Below, one piece after another: positions 51,410-60,828 of a stretch of 64,000 nt of DNA; position 1 is the stretch's first letter, and every line of letters starts with the position of its first letter. The translations under genes were made by a program, and so were the position numbers. The notes under the pieces are model-generated. The model did not search any database and was not told where the DNA came from. It saw only the letters and a program-made list of their open reading frames with translations. Source of the DNA: Flavobacterium sp. (GTDB taxonomy: Bacteria > Bacteroidota > Bacteroidia > Flavobacteriales > Flavobacteriaceae); NCBI GenBank assembly GCA_020403245.1, contig JADBYA010000002.1:186001-250000 (forward strand). The letters run 5' to 3'.

Positions 51410-51772
51410 CTAAGCTAAGAGTTCTTTTTTGTGAAGCACTTTTAAGGAACTCTTTTTAGAGTTGGGGGAATTTAAAAATGATTTAAAACTCAAAAGAATG
51501 TATTTTTTTATAATTTTATCATTGCTATCCGATAAAAATTCAATGTAAGACTTTTTACTAAAAATTATTTAACTCGCAAAGGCGCTAAGTTGCAATATAC
51601 AGTAAATTTTCTTTGCGCTTTTGTTCCCGAAGCTTCGGGATTGCGAGAAATACTCAAAATTAGTAAAAGCTAATTATAATTTCATAAAACGCAATAAAAT
51701 CAATGTTTGGCATGATATTTAAAAAGTTTTATCGGATATCAATGTAATTTTATATAAGAAAATCACTTTTTC
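51410..51772. other. Non-coding end of the accessory insert
   Basis: This 363-base stretch holds no gene. It contains an inverted pair AAGAGTTC/GAACTCTT (51417-51454), another TATCCGATAAAA/TTTTATCGGATA (51526-51537 and 51727-51738), a copy of the TTTTTTTATAATTTTAT word also found at 50512, a degenerate CGCAAAGGCGCTAAG element, and the palindrome CCCGAAGCTTCGGG. Confidence 0.65.
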
Positions 51773-52456
51773 ATGCTACAACATCTTATAAATTTATTTT
51801 TTCCTAAATCATGCGCTGGGTGTCATTCGGTGTTATTGAGTGATGAAAATGTTATTTGTACGTTGTGTCGGCACGAAATTCCGTTGACCCATCATCATAA
51901 AATGGAGAGTAACGAAGTGGTTCAAAAGTTTTATGGCAGAATACCGTTGGAGTTTGGCGCATCCTTATTTTATTTTCACAAAAAAGGCATTGTTCAAGAA
52001 ATGATGCACAAACTAAAGTATAAAGGACACGAGGAAATCAGTGAAATGATTGGCAATTGGTATGCAGAAGAGTTGAAACATTTGGCACAAATCAAAGCTA
52101 TTGATTATATCATTCCTGTTCCGTTGCACAAAAGGCGTTTGCGAGAACGCGGTTATAATCAAGTAGAAGGTTTTGGCAAAGCTTTGTCTGAAAACTTGGG
52201 AATTCCTTATGAAGACAGGGTTTTACACCGAAAAGTGTATACTAAAACGCAAACCAAAAAAAATCTTTTGGGACGAACAGAACTAGGAGAAACTATTTTT
52301 GATGTTACGTTTGCAGAAAACCATCATGGTAAACATTTTTTGCTGATTGACGATGTGATTACGACAGGTTCCACACTCGAAGTTTGTAGCAGAGCATTAT
52401 TGAAAATCCCCGATGCCAAAATCAGTATTGTTTGCATGGCGATGTCGCATAGTTAA
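51773..52456 (+). CDS. comF: ComF family protein (double zinc ribbon plus phosphoribosyltransferase)
   Basis: A 227-residue protein. The N-terminal zinc ribbon has CAGCHS and CTLCRHE. The C-terminal phosphoribosyltransferase fold includes YIIPVPLHKRRLRERGYNQ and the PRPP loop FLLIDDVITTGSTLE. ComF helps take up or process incoming DNA in naturally competent bacteria, though many homologues have no proven role. The first 105 bases are duplicated exactly at 50549. Confidence 0.92.
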   Translation: MLQHLINLFFPKSCAGCHSVLLSDENVICTLCRHEIPLTHHHKMESNEVVQKFYGRIPLEFGASLFYFHKKGIVQEMMHKLKYKGHEEISEMIGNWYAEELKHLAQIKAIDYIIPVPLHKRRLRERGYNQVEGFGKALSENLGIPYEDRVLHRKVYTKTQTKKNLLGRTELGETIFDVTFAENHHGKHFLLIDDVITTGSTLEVCSRALLKIPDAKISIVCMAMSHS

Positions 52457-52531
52457 TATGTTAAGTTTCCTCTAAAACATTTCATTCAGTCTAAATATAA
52501 TTGTTATTTTGTGCATTGAAAAAACAGCGCC

Positions 52532-54127
52532 ATGCCCAAAACTATTTTCAAGTTACTTTCAATCTTTTTGATTTTACTATTTGCCAGTTGTGCCAAGCGC
52601 GGTTCCATTACTGGTGGAGCTAAAGACACGATTGCTCCCGTTTTAACGGCTAGTTTTCCAAAAAACTTTTCGACAAATTTCAAAGGAAAAGAAATCAAAT
52701 TGGTTTTTGACGAATATGTAAAGTTGAAAAATCTCAATAAACAACTGATTGTTTCGCCACCGTTTGACAAGCAACCCGAAGTTTTACCTTTAAATGCGAG
52801 TAAAGTTTTGACGATTAAAATCAAAGACACTTTATTGCCAAACACAACGTATAGCTTCAATTTTGGTCAAAGTATCGAAGATAATAATGAAGGAAATCCG
52901 TATCAGCAATTCAAATATGTGTTTTCAACCGGAAGTTATATTGATTCTTTGTCCATAAACGTAAAAGTGAAAGATGCTTTGGAGAAAAAAACGGATAATT
53001 TTGTTTCGGTCATGTTGTATGAAATCAACGAAAAGTTTAATGACTCTACTATTTATAAGGAATCACCACGATATGTAACCAATACGTTGGATAGTTTGGA
53101 AGTAGTCAAAATTGAAAACATCAAAGCCGGAAAATACCTTTTAGTAGCGTTGAAAGATAACGGAAACAATAAATTCAATCCAAAACTTGATAAAATCGGA
53201 TTTCAAAAGCACTATATTTCTGTACCAAACGACACCATTTTTGAAGTGGAATTATTCAAAGAAGTGTTGCCGTTCAAAGCAATAAAACCAGCTCAAGCTT
53301 CCAAAAACAGACTGTTAATGGGTTATGAAGGACACCCAAAAGATGTTAAAATAACGGTTAAAAACGGTTCAGCAATTATGCCTTCTATAGTTACGCAAAT
53401 GCCCAAAAAAGATTCGCTTCAAATTTGGTTTAAACCTATCAAAGCAGATTCGCTTTACGTTTCGGTTCAAAAAGAAAGTTATAAGAAGGAGTTTACCGTG
53501 AAAATTAAAGACCAAAAAAAAGATACCCTTTCAATAAGTCCAGAATATAGTGGCAATCTTCCGTTGAGAGAAAAGTTTGCATTGAATAGTTCCATTCCGT
53601 TAGTAAAGATTGACAAATCAAAAATTAGTGTTAGAAATAAAGATTCTCTTGCGGTAGATTTCAACACCGAATATGATGATTTTAATCAAAAGTTGTATTT
53701 GGATTTTAAAAGAGACGAGTTGGAAAAGTATCAAATTCAATTATTACCGGGTGCTTTGACCAACATTTATGAAAACGTTAATGACACTCTAAAGTATAAT
53801 GTTGCCACAAAAAACAGTTCCGATTATGGTAATTTAAAAGTCATTTTGGAAAACGTGAAAAAGTTTCCAGTTATTATTGAACTTACCGATAAAGACGGAA
53901 AAGTTAAAGCAACAGAATATACAGAAAACAACAATGTCGTTGAGTTTATAGCTTTGGAACCTAACAAATATACACTTCGAATAATTTATGATGACAACAA
54001 AAATGGCTTTTGGGACACGGGAAGTTTTATGGAAAAACGCCAAACGGAAGAGGTGATTTATTTTCCAAAAGAAATTGACGTTCGGTCCAACTGGGATGTG
54101 GAACAACCGTTTAATTTAGGAAAATAG
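52532..54127 (+). CDS. Ig-like domain lipoprotein (Big_5 type)
   Basis: A 531-residue lipoprotein; lipobox LFASCAKRG with Cys near residue 20. Residues of about 30-135 match the SbsA/Big_5 Ig-like pattern: GGAKDTIAPVLTASFPKNFS, FDEYVKLKNLNKQLIVSPP and LPNTTYSFNFG. Later parts have repeated strand-rich segments, and the C-terminal region YTLRIIYDDNKNGFWDTGSF resembles a conserved end seen in flavobacterial homologues. It is probably surface or periplasmic, with a structural or binding role. Confidence 0.8.
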   Translation: MPKTIFKLLSIFLILLFASCAKRGSITGGAKDTIAPVLTASFPKNFSTNFKGKEIKLVFDEYVKLKNLNKQLIVSPPFDKQPEVLPLNASKVLTIKIKDTLLPNTTYSFNFGQSIEDNNEGNPYQQFKYVFSTGSYIDSLSINVKVKDALEKKTDNFVSVMLYEINEKFNDSTIYKESPRYVTNTLDSLEVVKIENIKAGKYLLVALKDNGNNKFNPKLDKIGFQKHYISVPNDTIFEVELFKEVLPFKAIKPAQASKNRLLMGYEGHPKDVKITVKNGSAIMPSIVTQMPKKDSLQIWFKPIKADSLYVSVQKESYKKEFTVKIKDQKKDTLSISPEYSGNLPLREKFALNSSIPLVKIDKSKISVRNKDSLAVDFNTEYDDFNQKLYLDFKRDELEKYQIQLLPGALTNIYENVNDTLKYNVATKNSSDYGNLKVILENVKKFPVIIELTDKDGKVKATEYTENNNVVEFIALEPNKYTLRIIYDDNKNGFWDTGSFMEKRQTEEVIYFPKEIDVRSNWDVEQPFNLGK

Positions 54128-54133
54128 TACTAA

Positions 54134-54206
54134 TTAACATTAAGAAATTAAGACGGTAAGATTTCATTAAGTCTTAATTTACTTAATTTTTATATTAACT
54201 TAATGG
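54134..54206. repeat. AACCATTAAG inverted element, copy 4 (diverged)
   Basis: Edges TTAACATTAAGAAATTAAGA and AACTTAATGG, with CATTAAGTCTTAATTTACTTAA inside split into the same words as the other copies. It fills the convergent gap before the amidase gene end. Confidence 0.65.
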
Positions 54207-54226
54207 TGAAAAACAATAGCCAAATT

Positions 54227-54991
54227 CTATTGCAAAATAAATTTGTCTCTATCATCCAGAAAGGCCAATTTACTTCGGGTTTGTAAGAGCTTTGCTTTAT
54301 TCAATTCTACTATAAAAACCGCATCTGCTTCTTGTGGTTCTAAAACATATTCACCTAAAAAATCAATCACTTGTGTATGCCCAATATATTCATGGTGGTT
54401 ATGGTCTTTTCCTATGCGATTAACTCCAATGGTATAACACATATTCTCAACGGAACGTGCCTTTAATAAAATATCCCAAGCATTCACGCGAGGTTTTGGC
54501 CAATTAGCAACATAAAGCAAGACATCATAATTCTCTACATTTCTTGAAAAAACGGGAAAACGTAAATCATAACAAATGAGTGGGCAGATTTTATACCCTT
54601 TATATTCTAGAACCAATTTTTCTTTTCCGGCAGCATAAAACTCATTTTCTCCAGCCAATGAAAACAAATGCTTTTTGTCATACGTTTTTATTTCCCCTGT
54701 TGGAAAAACAAACACCAAACGATTGTAAAATTTTCCGTTTTCTTCGATTACTAAACTGCCTGTGATAGCAGCGTTTTTGGCTTTCGCCAGATGTTGAAGC
54801 CATAAAACTGTTTCTCCGTTCATGGTTTCGGCAACGGCTTTTGGATTCATCGTAAAACCAGACGAAAACATTTCGGGCAAGATAATCAAATCGACGTCTT
54901 CCATAAAACCAGTGATTTTTTGTGCCAAATGACTTCGGTTTTCGGTTGGGTTTTCCCAAATTAGGGATGTTTGTATTAGGGCAATTTTCAT
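54227..54991 (-). CDS. Nitrilase-family amidohydrolase (omega-amidase type)
   Basis: A 254-residue enzyme with the nitrilase triad: Glu in LIILPEMFSSGF, Lys in YDKKHLFS, Cys in PLICYDLRFPVF. Motifs fit YafV/NIT2-like omega-amidases, which hydrolyse 2-oxoglutaramate or related omega-amides and repair side products of glutamine transamination. Length matches. A perfect hairpin repeat lies just upstream. Confidence 0.88.
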   Translation of the reverse strand: MKIALIQTSLIWENPTENRSHLAQKITGFMEDVDLIILPEMFSSGFTMNPKAVAETMNGETVLWLQHLAKAKNAAITGSLVIEENGKFYNRLVFVFPTGEIKTYDKKHLFSLAGENEFYAAGKEKLVLEYKGYKICPLICYDLRFPVFSRNVENYDVLLYVANWPKPRVNAWDILLKARSVENMCYTIGVNRIGKDHNHHEYIGHTQVIDFLGEYVLEPQEADAVFIVELNKAKLLQTRSKLAFLDDRDKFILQ

Positions 54992-55007
54992 TTTTTTATG
55001 TTTGATA

Positions 55008-55040
55008 AACCCTGTCAGAGTTCAAAACTCTGACAGGGTT
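55008..55040. repeat. Perfect 15-bp hairpin repeat
   Basis: AACCCTGTCAGAGTT / AACTCTGACAGGGTT with a three-base loop, in the gap between GH92 and the amidase. It belongs to a hairpin class often seen between flavobacterial genes and may terminate the GH92 transcript. Confidence 0.85.
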
Positions 55041-55047
55041 GAAAGTT

Positions 55048-57834
55048 TTATTTAATAGTGATTTCATCAATAAAGATAAAAGCATCACCACCAAATCCTT
55101 GATGCCATTCGGGTAGTTTTCCAAAGTTGATTGCTTTGACTTTTACATATCGAGCATTTATGGGTTTTGAAGTGAAGCTGAAATCTTTAATACTGTTTTC
55201 TTCTTGCTTTGGATTGACGTCATTAGTAACTGAACCAACCAACGTAAAATTGACATTATCAATTGAAGTGAAATATTCCACTTTTGTTGGCATCAATATC
55301 CAGGAACGTTGATCTTGCAAGTAATTGGAATGAATTTCGGAAAAAGTTTTGGGCTCCTGCAAATCGACAATGGCTTCAAAATCCTGACTTTGATACCCTT
55401 GCCAATCGCCTTTACGCCAGTTTGTTGTGCCAAAAATTCCATCTAGTAAACCGTCATTTCCACCAGCATGGTATTGTGGATTGTACTTGGATTTAATTTC
55501 GATGGTGTAATTGTTTGGTTTTTTGAAAAAGGTTGCAAAAACTTCTTTACTTCTCTCAGTATGACTGTTTATGATTTGAGCGTATACAGTACAAGATTTA
55601 TCTATCTCTATTGGATTTACATATCTTTGTTTATCGTGCTCAAAACTTGTATGATAATAAATAGGCATGTTGCTATTTGAAATCAATTCTACTTTCATTT
55701 TGTCCTTAAACGATTTACTTTCGGCGTGAATTACTGGAACTGGAGTAATCTTTTTTACATCCGATTCTAACATTCCAACTACTGCAACTACTTCATCGTC
55801 TGAATCTTCATCAAAATAAACCAAATCTATATCTTCTGAATTTTTTGTGATGACTTTGGTTTGTTTACTTTCAAAATTTACTTTTATTTTATCATAAAAT
55901 GGAATTGATGTACTCCAAGAAACCTCTCCTGGCGTTACTGGATAAATCCCCATCGCACTCAAAACATACCAAGCACTCATTTGGCCGCAGTCTTCGTTGC
56001 CAATTAATCCGTCGGGGGTGTTTTTGTAGAAATTGTTTAAAATATAATGCACTTTTTCGGTTGTTTTTTCGGGTTTTCCAATGTAGTTGTACAAATACGC
56101 CATGTGATGACTGGGTTCATTTCCATGCGCATATTGACCAATTAATCCGGTAACATCTACTTGTTCTCTTCCTGTAGTTTTACTTTCAGAGTTGAACATT
56201 TCGTCTAGCTTGGCTTCAAATCTATCGTTTCCGCCATACGCTTCGATCATTCCGGGAATATCTTGTGGCACAAAAAAGGAATATTGCCACGAATTCCCTT
56301 CGGTAAAATTATTGTTGATTTCTCTCGGATCAAACGGTTTGTCCCAACCTCCATTTTTCTTGGGTCGCATAAAACCAGTTTTCCAATCGAAGATATTTTT
56401 CCAATTTTGAGAACGTTGCATGAAATAGTCGTACTCTTCTGTTTTGTTTAAAATGTGAGCCATTTGAGCAATGCACCAATCATCATAAGCATATTCCAAG
56501 GTTTTAGAAACACTTTCGTGCTCGTCATCCATCGAAATAAATCCGTTTTTTTTGTAAGCATCCAATCCCAAATGATCTAACATCGCACTATGCTTTGCTG
56601 CTTCAAATGCTTTTTCAAAATCAAAACCCGTAATTCCTTTTGCCATAGCATCAGCCATTACTGATACGGAATGATATCCAATCATACAATCGGTTTCGTT
56701 GGAAGCTAATTCCCAAACGGGTAATCTTCCGCCTTGTTCGTATTGTTTTAGAAATGTATTGATGAAATCGGCAGTACGTTTTTTTTCGATTATAGTATAA
56801 AGTGGATGCGCTGCTCTAAACGTATCCCAAAGTGAGAACACCGAATAATAATCAAAACCTTCAGCTTGGTGAATTTTGTTGTCTCTCCCACGATATTTTC
56901 CGTCAATGTCTTGAGCAATATTGGGCTGCACCATGGTGTGGTATAAAGCGGTGTAGAAAATAACTAACTTATCTTTATCAGACTCTGTTACTTCAATTTT
57001 TGATAATTGTTTGTTCCAAAGTTGTTCGGCTTCTTTTTTGACTTTTTCAAAATCCCAATGTTTGATTTCGGAACTATTTAATCTTGCACCTTCATAACTT
57101 GTTGGCGAAAGTGACACTTTTACCAGAATTTTTTCGCCTTTTTTGACTTGTTTGGAAAAACTCATTCCAGAAATTTCTAGTATTTCTGAATTTGATTTGT
57201 TCATTTTTGAAACTTTCATCGGGACATTAAACTCAATTCGAGCATACACATATTGATTCCTCGCCCAAGCTTCACTTCTTCGTAAAACCTCAATAGTTTT
57301 ATCATCAATTACTCGAATTTGACCTTCTAGTAATTTGTCTCTATGATTTAAGTCTAAAATAATATTGGCCAAACCGCTTTCATTAAATGTATATTCATGA
57401 AAACCAACTCGAGTTGATGTGGTTAAACGCACATCGATATTGTGTTTATCTAATTTTACGCTATAAAATCCGGCGGAAGCTTTTTCGTTTTGATGTGAAA
57501 ATGTAGAAGAATAGATTTTGTTATTTAATGACGGTTCGCCGATAGTTGGCATTAACATAATATCGCCATAATCAGAAACTCCAGTTCCGTTCAAATGCGT
57601 ATGTGAAAATCCGTAAATCGTTTTATCAGAATAATGATAACCCGAACAGCCATCCCAACTTCCATCAATCCGAGTATCGGGAGACAATTGCACCATTCCA
57701 AATGGAACAGTTGCGCCAGGATATGTGTGGCCATGACTGCCAGTTCCAATAAATGGATTGACGTATTGATGGAAGTTTTGGCTTAAAGCTAAAATAGAGA
57801 AGAAAAGAAATAGAAATGAAAGTGACTTTTTCAT
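55048..57834 (-). CDS. GH92 alpha-1,2-mannosidase
   Basis: A 928-residue exported glycosidase; signal peptide of about 18 residues ending LALSQ. The GH92 pattern starts directly: YVNPFIGTGSHGHTYPGA, then FSHTHLNGTGVSDYGD, FSLWDTFRAAHPLY and the catalytic-region GNEDCGQMSAWYVLSAMG. The C-terminal 150 residues, from HAGGNDGLLDGIFGT, form an extra beta-sandwich binding domain. GH92 enzymes remove mannose from N-glycans or mannans in a calcium-dependent way. Unusually for the phylum, it is not in a polysaccharide utilisation locus here; no SusC/D pair adjoins it. Confidence 0.92.
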   Translation of the reverse strand: MKKSLSFLFLFFSILALSQNFHQYVNPFIGTGSHGHTYPGATVPFGMVQLSPDTRIDGSWDGCSGYHYSDKTIYGFSHTHLNGTGVSDYGDIMLMPTIGEPSLNNKIYSSTFSHQNEKASAGFYSVKLDKHNIDVRLTTSTRVGFHEYTFNESGLANIILDLNHRDKLLEGQIRVIDDKTIEVLRRSEAWARNQYVYARIEFNVPMKVSKMNKSNSEILEISGMSFSKQVKKGEKILVKVSLSPTSYEGARLNSSEIKHWDFEKVKKEAEQLWNKQLSKIEVTESDKDKLVIFYTALYHTMVQPNIAQDIDGKYRGRDNKIHQAEGFDYYSVFSLWDTFRAAHPLYTIIEKKRTADFINTFLKQYEQGGRLPVWELASNETDCMIGYHSVSVMADAMAKGITGFDFEKAFEAAKHSAMLDHLGLDAYKKNGFISMDDEHESVSKTLEYAYDDWCIAQMAHILNKTEEYDYFMQRSQNWKNIFDWKTGFMRPKKNGGWDKPFDPREINNNFTEGNSWQYSFFVPQDIPGMIEAYGGNDRFEAKLDEMFNSESKTTGREQVDVTGLIGQYAHGNEPSHHMAYLYNYIGKPEKTTEKVHYILNNFYKNTPDGLIGNEDCGQMSAWYVLSAMGIYPVTPGEVSWSTSIPFYDKIKVNFESKQTKVITKNSEDIDLVYFDEDSDDEVVAVVGMLESDVKKITPVPVIHAESKSFKDKMKVELISNSNMPIYYHTSFEHDKQRYVNPIEIDKSCTVYAQIINSHTERSKEVFATFFKKPNNYTIEIKSKYNPQYHAGGNDGLLDGIFGTTNWRKGDWQGYQSQDFEAIVDLQEPKTFSEIHSNYLQDQRSWILMPTKVEYFTSIDNVNFTLVGSVTNDVNPKQEENSIKDFSFTSKPINARYVKVKAINFGKLPEWHQGFGGDAFIFIDEITIK

Positions 57835-57853
57835 TGAGTCGTTTTGTTTATTT

Positions 57854-57861
57854 CAAAGATA
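57854..57861 (-). promoter_or_regulatory. Candidate promoter for the GH92 gene
   Basis: Minus strand reads TATCTTTG (TAnnTTTG), 19 bases before the ATG at 57834. Confidence 0.45.
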
Positions 57862-57900
57862 AAAAAAATGCATCCAAATAAATGAATGCATTCTATTATT

Positions 57901-57933
57901 AAACCTCATAGGTTTTCAAAACCTATGAGGTTT
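57901..57933. repeat. Perfect 16-bp hairpin after sdhB
   Basis: AAACCTCATAGGTTTT and AAAACCTATGAGGTTT with a single central C. It lies five bases beyond the sdhB stop and probably terminates sdhCAB. The same class of hairpin as 55008-55040, with different sequence. Confidence 0.85.
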
Positions 57934-57938
57934 GTATT

Positions 57939-58700
57939 TTATTTTAAACTCGCTACTAAATATTCTCTATTCATACGAGCGATATTTTCTAATGAAATTC
58001 CTTTAGGACATTCTACTTCGCAAGCACCAGTATTGGTACAGTTACCAAACCCTTCTTCGTCCATTTGACGTACCATATTTAAAACACGTTGTGTGGCTTC
58101 CACTTTTCCTTGCGGTAATAACGCATATTGTGAAACTTTTGCACCTACGAATAGCATAGCCGAACCGTTTTTACAACTGGCAACACACGCTCCACAACCT
58201 ATACAAGCCGCAGCCATAAATGCTTTATCAGCATCCTCTTTTGGTATTGGAGTAGCATTAGCATCGATGGTTCTTCCTGAAGTATTTACAGAAACAAAAC
58301 CGCCAGCTTGCTGGATTCTATCAAAAGCACTCCTGTCCACTACTAAATCTTTTACAACTGGAAAAGCTTTACTTCGCCATGGCTCAATAAAAATGGTATC
58401 GCCATCATTGAATTTACGCATGTGTAATTGACAAGTTGTTGTTCCTGTATCTGGTCCATGAGCACGGCCATTGATGTACAGTGAACACATGCCACAAATA
58501 CCTTCGCGACAATCGTGGTCGAAAGCCACAGGTTCTTGTTTTTCATTGATTAATTGTTCGTTCAATTGGTCTAACATTTCTAAAAACGAACTGTCAGTAG
58601 AAACATTATCCAGTTTATAATCTACAATTTTACCTTTGTCTTTAGCGTTTTTTTGACGCCAAATTTTAAGTTTAATATTGATGTTTTTTCCGGTAGCCAT
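57939..58700 (-). CDS. sdhB: Succinate dehydrogenase/fumarate reductase iron-sulfur subunit
   Basis: A 253-residue subunit carrying the electron-transfer clusters. The 2Fe-2S ligands are in [16 protein letters not shown] and a further Cys in TTTCQLHM. Cluster ligands of the 4Fe-4S and 3Fe-4S type are in [13 protein letters not shown] and [12 protein letters not shown]. It is the last gene of sdhC-sdhA-sdhB and links the citric acid cycle to the menaquinone pool. Confidence 0.95.
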   Translation of the reverse strand: MATGKNINIKLKIWRQKNAKDKGKIVDYKLDNVSTDSSFLEMLDQLNEQLINEKQEPVAFDHDCREGICGMCSLYINGRAHGPDTGTTTCQLHMRKFNDGDTIFIEPWRSKAFPVVKDLVVDRSAFDRIQQAGGFVSVNTSGRTIDANATPIPKEDADKAFMAAACIGCGACVASCKNGSAMLFVGAKVSQYALLPQGKVEATQRVLNMVRQMDEEGFGNCTNTGACEVECPKGISLENIARMNREYLVASLK

Positions 58701-58785
58701 AATTTTAATTTTTTGAGTGAAATTAGTAAAGAGTAATTGGTGATTAGCACTTTTTGACTATTTACTAATTGCTATTCACTTGTTA

Positions 58786-60795
58786 CTATTTATAATTTCT
58801 TGCCGCAATTTTAATAAACTCATACTTCAATTCTTCTTTATGAAGAACTTCTTGGCTGATATCATTGCCTTTATATTCCCATGCGCCCACAAAGGAGAAG
58901 TTTTTGTCATCACGAAGTGTTTCGCCTTCGCTGTCTTGGTATTCTTCACGGAAGTGACCACCACACGATTCGTTACGTTGAAGTGCATCCATTGCCATAA
59001 GTTGTCCTAAGTCAATCAAATCGGCTACCCTAAGTGCTTTTTCAAGTTCAGGATTTAATTCGTCATTACTGCCCGGAACATAGACGTCTTTGTAGAATTC
59101 TTCTTTTAATGCTGCTATTTCTTCAATAGCTTGTTTTAATCCTGCTTCATTTCTTCCCATTCCTACTTTGTTCCACATGATTAAGCCAAGGCGTTTATGG
59201 AAATGATCTACAGATTTTGATCCTTTATTATTGATGAATTTTTCGATAGTTGAAGCAACTCTATTTTCGGCATCAGCAAATTCTTGTGTATCGGTAGAAA
59301 TTTTACCTGTTCTAATTTCGTCTGCCAAAAAATTTGAAACAGTATAAGGCAATACAAAATAGCCATCAGCCAAACCTTGCATTAAAGCCGAAGCTCCAAG
59401 TCTGTTCGCACCATGGTCTGAGAAATTAGCTTCTCCAGCTACAAAACATCCTGGAATAGTGGATTGTAAATTATAATCTACCCAAACGCCACCCATAGTG
59501 TAATGCACTGCTGGATAAATTTTCATTGGGGTTTCATAAGGGTTTTCATCAGTAATCTTTTGATACATTGCAAAAAGATTTCCGTATTTTTCCTCTAGCC
59601 ATTGCTTACCTAATTTGGTAATTTCTTCTTGGCTTGGATTGTGATTTCCTTTAGCGTAAGCCGCTTGTTTTCCTTTCGTTTGAATTTCGGATGAGAAATC
59701 TAGATATACACCTTCATTGGTATCGTTTGCCTCAATGCCATGACCTGCATCACAAACTTCTTTTGCAGCTCTTGAGGAAATATCTCGTGGTGCTAAATTT
59801 CCGAATGAAGGATATTTTCTTTCTAAGAAGTAATCTCTATCTTCTTCTGAAATTTGTGTTGGTTTTAGTTTCCCGGCACGAATAGCTTCGGCATCTTCTT
59901 TTTTCTTTGGTACCCAAATTCTCCCTGAATTACGCAAAGATTCAGACATCAAAGTTAATTTTGCTTGATTGGTTCCATGAACAGGAATACATGTTGGGTG
60001 AATTTGAACAAAACACGGATTAGCAAATAATGCACCTTGTTTGTGAATTTTCCAACTAGCAGTAACATTACAACCCATTGCATTTGTAGATAAGAAATAC
60101 ACATTTCCATATCCACCAGAAGCGATGACCACTGCATGTGCTGAATGTCTTTCTAATTCGCCTGTGACCATGTTACGAGCAATTATTCCTCGCGCTTTTC
60201 CGTCTACTTTCACTAAATCTAGCATTTCGTGACGGCTAAACATTTTTACTCTACCTAAACCAATTTGTCTGGAAAGAGCAGAATAAGCACCTAATAATAA
60301 CTGCTGTCCCGTTTGTCCAGCGGCATAAAAAGTTCTTTGCACTTGAGTTCCACCAAAAGAACGATTATCTAATAATCCGCCATATTCTCTAGCAAAAGGA
60401 ACACCTTGTGCCACACATTGGTCAATAATATTCGATGATACTTCGGCTAGTCTGTGCACATTGGCTTCTCTTGCTCTGTAGTCACCACCTTTAATAGTGT
60501 CGTAAAAAAGTCTGTAAACACTGTCACCATCGTTTTGATAATTTTTTGCAGCATTAATTCCACCTTGCGCAGCTATAGAATGAGCTCTTCTTGGCGAGTC
60601 TTGGTAACAAAATGCTTTTACATTATATCCCATTTCACCTAATGATGCTGCAGCAGAAGCACCAGCAAGTCCAGTTCCTACTACAATAATGTCTATTTTT
60701 GGTCTATTATTTGGAGCAACGAGCTTTAAATGGTCTTTATGATTCGTCCATTTTTGTGAAATATGTCCTTCAGGTATTTTAGAGTCTAATTTCAT
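58786..60795 (-). CDS. sdhA: Succinate dehydrogenase/fumarate reductase flavoprotein subunit
   Basis: A 669-residue FAD-containing subunit that oxidises succinate. The dinucleotide fold is [19 protein letters not shown]; the FAD-attachment His lies in [17 protein letters not shown]; active-site motifs include HPTCIPVHG and [11 protein letters not shown], and [18 protein letters not shown] near residue 420. Length fits the B-type enzymes of Bacteroidetes and epsilonproteobacteria. It lies between sdhC and sdhB. Confidence 0.96.
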   Translation of the reverse strand: MKLDSKIPEGHISQKWTNHKDHLKLVAPNNRPKIDIIVVGTGLAGASAAASLGEMGYNVKAFCYQDSPRRAHSIAAQGGINAAKNYQNDGDSVYRLFYDTIKGGDYRAREANVHRLAEVSSNIIDQCVAQGVPFAREYGGLLDNRSFGGTQVQRTFYAAGQTGQQLLLGAYSALSRQIGLGRVKMFSRHEMLDLVKVDGKARGIIARNMVTGELERHSAHAVVIASGGYGNVYFLSTNAMGCNVTASWKIHKQGALFANPCFVQIHPTCIPVHGTNQAKLTLMSESLRNSGRIWVPKKKEDAEAIRAGKLKPTQISEEDRDYFLERKYPSFGNLAPRDISSRAAKEVCDAGHGIEANDTNEGVYLDFSSEIQTKGKQAAYAKGNHNPSQEEITKLGKQWLEEKYGNLFAMYQKITDENPYETPMKIYPAVHYTMGGVWVDYNLQSTIPGCFVAGEANFSDHGANRLGASALMQGLADGYFVLPYTVSNFLADEIRTGKISTDTQEFADAENRVASTIEKFINNKGSKSVDHFHKRLGLIMWNKVGMGRNEAGLKQAIEEIAALKEEFYKDVYVPGSNDELNPELEKALRVADLIDLGQLMAMDALQRNESCGGHFREEYQDSEGETLRDDKNFSFVGAWEYKGNDISQEVLHKEELKYEFIKIAARNYK

Positions 60796-60828
60796 AATAT
60801 ATTGTTTTTCACTAGTATGTGAGAATAA

